Part shown: in pieces, positions 19,926 through 24,853 of the stretch
Numbering within the stretch: position 1 is the first letter of the stretch
Layout: each line of letters starts with the position of its first letter
Source of the DNA: Spirogloea muscicola
Taxonomy: Eukaryota > Streptophyta > Zygnematophyceae > Spirogloeales > Spirogloeaceae
Length of the DNA stretch: 24,853 bases
Direction of reading: 5' to 3'
NCBI GenBank assembly: GCA_009602725.1
Contig: WELB01000243.1
Location: 32,380 to 57,232, forward strand
Notes under the pieces: model-generated
Seen by the model: the letters and a program-made list of their open reading frames with translations, nothing else
The model's database searches: none
What the model was told of the DNA's origin: nothing
Program-made: the position numbers and the translations under genes

Positions 19926-21951
19926 TTAATCCAGCAAATCATTGCTGTCGTGCACCCTGCAAATCCATATGTTAACGTAAGAACAGCGGACATGCCAAAT
20001 GCTGCAAGCGCTACAAAGTCTGAGCAAGAGCGAATGTTTGAAGCATGAAGAAGGCATGCTACAATATGATTGGTACAGCTGAGTACAAACGACTGCTTGA
20101 GCCCCAGGCTGGCCTCATCCTTACCTTGCAGGCAAGTGCAGCTGCATTGCACCAGGGACAGATATGTGTGAGTGGGTAGCGATTAAGACAAGGCCACCTT
20201 GAAGTTGATGTTCAGCAATCATTGTTTCCAGAAGCTTCAGCCCCTGAAGGAGAGGTGGCAAGGTCGATTTCAAGCGGAGTAGTGCTTGGAAAGCTTAGAA
20301 AGTAGGCCTTGTGCATTCTTTCTGGGTTGGCAGTTCACAGCCCCGGCCCTCTTTGGAACAGTTCACTTCATCAGAGTAGGCAATGTTGATGCGCCGAAGG
20401 TAGTTCAAAACCGATGGATTGGCGCCTGAACAGAACGCCGGTGTCCAAGCTAAGTGGATAGTGTTGCCATTTGTTCACCTGCTTATCAAGCCCAACCGAT
20501 GGTTCATCCAGGAGCCACAGGGGACGGGGCATAGCCAGCATGCGTGCCAGCTGCAACCTCTTCTTCTGCAAGGCCTCAGACACATGAATCAGCACCTGTG
20601 CATCTGGAGTACAGAAGGAGATACCATTGATACAGCTAACTCGAGCATCTCCCTGCCTGTGAGCTGAGACGAGAGGATCACTTCTGCGATGCTACTGGGG
20701 CAGCTGTAGCATTCAACAGGTGAGCAGTGCTGCGGATGCCTTCAACGAGCGCTCAGCAGGAAGGTGTGCAGCTTGAGAAATTTGACCTGCCCTAAGGAGA
20801 GCACATCAGCTCTCTGTACAGCGTAAGGTCCAAGGCCTACTCTATCCAGAGCACCTTTTGTGCGCTCAGCAGTTCCCTCCAGCTCAGCCCAGAATCTCTG
20901 CAAGCAAGTGTATCCCAATTAGATGCCAAGGCACTGACAACAAACTCTGAACCCCGTTTGGTCAATACGGGTGGAATGGCAACAGAGGAGCACGGGTGTC
21001 ATGGTCAAGCTGGTAGAAGATGCTCCAGCACCAATGAAGCTTTGCATGTGCATGCTTTCACCAAATGTCCTGGAACAGTGAGAGAGCGAGGTCTCCCTTG
21101 TTATATGTACACACCACGTTCTGGTCGACTGTGAGAGCCGGCTTGATCGCGTCCTTGGCAGCTACAAGGTGTAGCTGGGTCCTGTAGACTGCAGGAAGCG
21201 ACGTGCCTGTATTCAGCTTGACCAGGCATCGCTAAGCCAGAGAATTTGATCAGCTAAGGCGAGCTGCCTAGGCGCCGGCAGGTGTGCGACGAGCTAGAAG
21301 CGACCCAGCCAAGGATGCGTAAAGGCACAAATAGCTCCTTGATTATAGAAATGCAGGAAATGACAGGTCCTTCTGATTCTCAACCAAATGCTCTCTGTTC
21401 AATAGCCTGTCGCAGTCCTCCCTGACAATTCTGTGCCTGTGGTGGCTCAATGTTCGAGTCAAGAACAAGCTGCTCGCAAGCAGCCCTGCTCTAGTCTGGA
21501 CCTCACCGTCAGCGACGGTCCCGCGAGTCACATCATGGCCGTCCCACAGCACGCGGCCTGCGCTCGGCCTGATGAACCCTGCCAGCTGTGACAATCCTTG
21601 CGCCGATCTAAGTGCCCCGAGAACATGCTAGATGCGCGGCACAGCCGTCACTGCAGCAACGGCCGTCATCGAGCCGAAGCTCACCATGCGAAGCAAGGAG
21701 GACTTGCCGCTGCCATTGGGGCCGGTGAGCACAAGACCGCCGCCGGCGTGCAGCGAGAAGCTGACGCCGCGAAGCACGACAGCTCCGCCGCGCATGCATG
21801 CCAAGCGGGTTCCGACGAGCCCCGGCTCTCCGGCAGGGCGTTGCGGGTGGCGAGCCCGAAATGACGGCACCAGCAGAGGTGAGTGCGGCGACAGCGATGA
21901 GCGGCCAGCCCAGCGGCGCACTGAGGCGACGGCATGCGCCCACCAAGTCAT
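19926..21951 (-). CDS. ccmA: CcmA/ABCI1-like ABC ATPase of mitochondrial cytochrome c maturation, complete, 7 exons, 255 residues
   Basis: Exons: 21951-21685, 21585-21507, 21188-21115, 20897-20787, 20565-20479, 20243-20125, 19956-19926 (TAA). They sum to 768 nt with agreeing phases. CcmA is the ATP-hydrolysing subunit of System I, acting with CcmB/C/D to release heme-CcmE in mitochondria. Visible ABC motifs: Walker A GPNGSGKS (77-84), then LAGFIRPSAGRVLWDGHDVT, signature LSLGQ (173-177) continuing KKRLQLARMLAM, Walker B LWLLDEP (193-199), D-loop GLD (202-204) and switch His in LIATH (His230). The order and wording follow plant ABCI1 closely, including ACMRGG before the first strand and the C-terminal RVHDSNDLLD. 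The first 45 or so residues are Arg/Ser-rich with almost no acidic residues, fitting a mitochondrial presequence. In-frame ATG 21951 is chosen as start; an extra 5' exon cannot be excluded. Confidence 0.94.
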
Positions 21952-23089
21952 GTGCTACCCGGGGCTGATCCCCGGAGCTTGCGCTACCCGGCTGGCCTGT
22001 GGAAGCCGGCAGACCTGGGGCCTCGGGTCAAGGTAGCATCGCTCATGAGGTGTGTGCAGGAGTGACTAATGGAGCAGCTGCTCTTCCCAAGTAGCTCTTC
22101 CAAGGAATAAGTGTGCATTGAGTGATGGAGGGCCTGTGTGGCCAAGTACGAAGGCAAGCACATTGACCAACGTCCAAGGGGGCGAGGGCCTTGCGTCTGC
22201 TGAATTAAGGAAAGGCCAAAGTGGCCAAGTTACAACGGCAAGCACTGGTGACGAACATCACCCACTGCAATTTTGACCCGCTTAATACCCACGGGCCAGC
22301 ACAAAGAGGTCGCTAAGCAATGCCTGAAAACGGGATGGCATATTCCGCCACCAACTAGAGCTCACCCAGCTTTCTGGTGCAAAGCATGAGCCTGAGCACG
22401 CTGCAAATAGGACGACACTCGCAGCTCAAGAACGACAAATATGCAGCTGGCAAGCCCGTTGCGGTCGAAAGCACATCTGCGAGTCGTGCAGAGCCTATAT
22501 TGGCAAGTTTCTCGAGGAAGATGTGGGATTGATGACCTACAACAACAAATAACGGTTACAAACTTTTCGGCCCGGCTTGGTGTCAGGTTGTTGATAGGGG
22601 ACCAGTATGTGCAACAACATGTATCTCTGCAAGCCAATTCCAGACAGGGCCGCTGCAAGCTGGCACATGGAGGAGGGCGGAGGGCAGTGGAGGAGGGGCC
22701 CGCAGGCTGCAGCCCCCGTGAGCTTCATTTACAGTGGGCAATGTAGCAGATCGGGGGCAGCATGGAGACTTGTGCACAGGTGCTTGAGTTTGGCACTGGT
22801 AGCAGCTACAGCCGTTTTACTGCCAGATACAATTCAATGCACCCCAAGCTGGCCAAAAGGGCGGGAGGACTGCTGGTTCTCAGGAGATTTTTTAGGATGA
22901 CTGACGTGCACCAGCAGAAGAGTGAGTCAGAAAGAGGCCAAGGGAGTCCGGTGCTTGTTCGCTTCTGAGAACCCGATGCACATGCGCGCAGGCCGCTGCT
23001 GCATACGAGCAGGCCAAGTTCCTGAGTCTGTCCGCCAATCTCTAGTGGCAGACTGGGGCATATCACAGGGCCTAGCTGCAATGAGCGTG
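21952..23089. other. Intergenic region with dispersed repeat
   Basis: This lies between the CcmA start (minus) and GT61 stop (minus). The part from about 22060 to 22360 is copy B of the dispersed repeat. The rest (22370-23089) has only short random-looking open frames and probably contains the GT61 3' UTR. The first 60 bp are still GC-rich and may belong to the CcmA promoter. Confidence 0.6.
22111..22360 (+). repeat. Dispersed repeat, copy B (with internal duplication)
   Basis: It starts GTGTGCATTGAGTGATGG and has the same ordered blocks as copy A: CAAGTACGAAGGCAAGCACA, AGAGGTCGCTAA and a GCCACCA word near the end. The GGCCAAGT...GGCAAGCAC block occurs twice here (22139-22161 and about 22221-22246), so copy B is longer than A. 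An upstream AGCTCTTCC/AGGAATA segment (22091-22109) also resembles the sequence before copy A. Confidence 0.7.
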
Positions 23090-24853
23090 TCATCTCTTCA
23101 AGTCGTTGTCATGCGAGCTCGCCCTCCCGAGGAGAGACTTCACGACTGCGACCACCTCAGGCACGTCCACGCGGTACCACTTTCCCGAGCTTTCGTGCGT
23201 TCTGATCAGGGCGAATCTCAGGCCACAGGCCTCCGCGAGGTGGTGAGCCCAGGGCTTCGCGATTTCGCGTGGTCGGATCTCCAACACGCTGCCATCCACG
23301 GGCATGAATATCATGTTCGCAAGCTGGGGCCCTTGAAGCGCCACGAAGACCGCTGCTCGGCTGAAAAGGGCCCGTGCAGCCTGGATGTCATCGCTGCCCT
23401 GCCACACAACCACACGGTCGTTGGTGGTGGCAAGCTCCACTGCTTTGCGCAGCTCGTCAAAGGCCAGGATGCTGCCCTCGGGCGCCAGCACAATGAGGCC
23501 GTTGGCCCCAGCCTCTGCCTGCCCGTGTGGCACCAGGGCCTCATATGGCGGCAAGCCAAAGGACCGCAACCCAATGGCGTCCGGTCGTAGGTATTGCTTC
23601 CGCATGTGCGCCCACAGCTTGCGCGACTGCCGGCCACAGGGTGGGAACACCGGCGTGACCAGGCGCTCTGCGTACAGCAGCTCGTTTGTGTCCTCGAGGC
23701 GGTACCAGTTGAGCCGCTCGTTGGGGTACCCTATGGCGCCTGTCAGCGTCGTCAGCGTGTCATGCTGGAACAACGTCACACCAATAGGTATGCCCTGTGC
23801 AGGTTGCCGCAGCACCGGCCAGGGTGCCATTGTGAGCAAGCCCAAGACTGCGCAGGTCGCGTAGATCACTGACAGCAGTCAGCTGTCAGTGACGTGCAGT
23901 AGCTTGCCCAAAACGGCAGTCATGACGGACCTGCAGCTGGGAGAGAAGGGGCTCGAGTAGCACGAATTGGGGCAGCATGTCGGCCAGCGTGGTGAAGAGG
24001 TCCGTGTGCAGGTGTACAAAGCCGACGAGCTCTTGGAAGCTCCTCACAAGCCGCCGCTGGGTGGTGTGGTGGAGCGGCTGCTCCACCAGGCAGCCACCAC
24101 GGATGAACTGGTGCGTCTCATTGAAGATCTGGCCTCTCACGTTCATGAACACGCGCTCCAGCACAACCAGCTGCGCTGCTCATGCCCGACCGCGCAGGCG
24201 CACAGCGCCGGCCTGCAAGGTGAGAGGAATCGTCGCCGAGCGCGGACACGGACTGCACATAAGGTGGTTCCTCCAGCGGCAAGGTGAGGGTAATGGGCGG
24301 CGGAGGTGGGAGCCGACCTTGGAATGGCTCAAAGGGATTCCCAACGTCTGGCGATGCGCCCGCTGGCGAGTTCAGGGGTAGCTTGCGGGGCGTAGATGCA
24401 GTCTCCGTGAAAGCGGGGTAGGAGCAGGCGCGTGCGGCGCCCGCCTCGATGCCGTCCAGCCGGCAGAGCCCGAAGCGCGGGCATTCGGAAACACCGCAGG
24501 CTGCAGGAGGCGGCGCGGTGGCAGTGTGAGCCCCTCGCTGGTGCACACAGTGGCAAGCAGACGAGGGGGGGCCCAGAGGCAGGCGCAGTGGTCGACTTCA
24601 GCGTGCCGCCATCGGCGACGCAGAGTGGGCGGCGCCCTGTGTCCGTCGGCGGGGCGCTGCGCAGCAGGCGCACCGAGGGCGAGGTCGCCGGCGGCGGGGT
24701 CCGGCTTGCGCAGCGGCTCCAGCAGCACGCGCTTGAGCGCGGTGGTATTGACGGCGATCTCCACCGACTGCGCGCCCCGGACGGCCCCGAAGGCGGGCGG
24801 CCGCCCGGCGGGCCGCAGCAGCTCTGCCGCGCCCACGGCGGCCGTCGGCAGGG
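23090..24853 (-). CDS. GT61-family glycosyltransferase-like gene (5'-incomplete, one unresolved frame change)
   Basis: GT61 enzymes are mostly type II Golgi proteins that add xylose, arabinose or GlcNAc to glycans. The 3' exon ends with TGA at 23090-23092 and starts somewhere at 23794-23870. It reads GIPIGVTLFQHDTL, YPNERLNWYRLEDTNELLYA, VFPPCGRQSRKLWAHMRKQY and, near the end, ALQGPQLANMIFMP followed by GSVLEIRP. This is the family's C-terminal nucleotide-sugar region, usually written HGAGLTN. An upstream exon, 24170-23931, reads VFMNVRGQIFNETHQF, RGGCLVEQP and LADMLPQFVLLEPLL, again family-like. Before it, 24546 to about 24216 in another frame reads SECPRFGLCRLDGIEAG, a cysteine-containing stem typical of the family. 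The join between these two parts is unclear: the exon frame extended upstream reads AGAVRLRGRA and then TGA. The N-terminal anchor was not seen. The donor sugar and acceptor cannot be told. Confidence 0.8.

Noticed and set aside
23385-23864. 159-codon plus-strand open frame
   Set aside because: Antisense to the GT61 3' exon; no family resemblance.
1-24853. Bacterial-type operon, phage, CRISPR or toxin-antitoxin system
   Set aside because: All recognisable genes are intron-rich green-lineage nuclear genes; no spaced direct repeats or prokaryotic gene packing were seen.

Overview
The window is eukaryotic nuclear DNA. Every recognisable protein is split over many short exons, and in the gene models below exon phases agree across the GT-AG (twice GC-AG) introns. 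The gene content is typical of the green lineage: a starch-initiation protein of the PTST/FLO6 type, a tonoplast sugar transporter (TST/TMT), a plant-type sucrose transporter (SUT/SUC), a nuclear mitochondrial CcmA (ABCI1 type), a GT61 glycosyltransferase and a plant-type TPR/PH-like protein. Mixed base composition and dense introns of about 100-400 bp suggest a green alga (Trebouxiophyceae or an early streptophyte). I cannot name a species. No bacterial operon, CRISPR array, tRNA or rRNA was seen.

Layout. (1) 1-4235, plus strand: a 5'-incomplete TPR gene of 13 exons ending in a PH-like domain. (2) 4576-8306, minus strand: a PTST-like gene with a transit-peptide-like start, starch-initiation motifs, coiled coils and a C-terminal CBM48; some middle splice sites are unresolved. 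(3) 8307-11356: a 3 kb gene-poor, repeat-rich stretch. (4) 11357-15062, minus strand: complete TST gene, 7 exons, 767 residues. (5) 15063-15761: a GC- and CpG-rich head-to-head intergenic region. (6) 15762-19526, plus strand: complete sucrose transporter gene, 10 exons, 616 residues. (7) 19926-21951, minus strand: complete CcmA-like gene, 7 exons, 255 residues. (8) 21952-23089: intergenic, with a second copy of the dispersed repeat seen near 9.75 kb. (9) 23090 to the window end, minus strand: a GT61-like gene, 5'-incomplete, with one unresolved frame change.

Three neighbouring genes all handle stored or transported carbohydrate: starch granule initiation in the plastid (PTST-like), vacuolar sugar loading (TST) and proton-coupled sucrose movement (SUT). 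TST and SUT are divergent, with start codons 699 bp apart across a CpG-rich region, so a shared promoter is plausible. This carbohydrate cluster is the most interesting system-level signal here. Its biological meaning is inference; the gene identities are well supported by the sequence.
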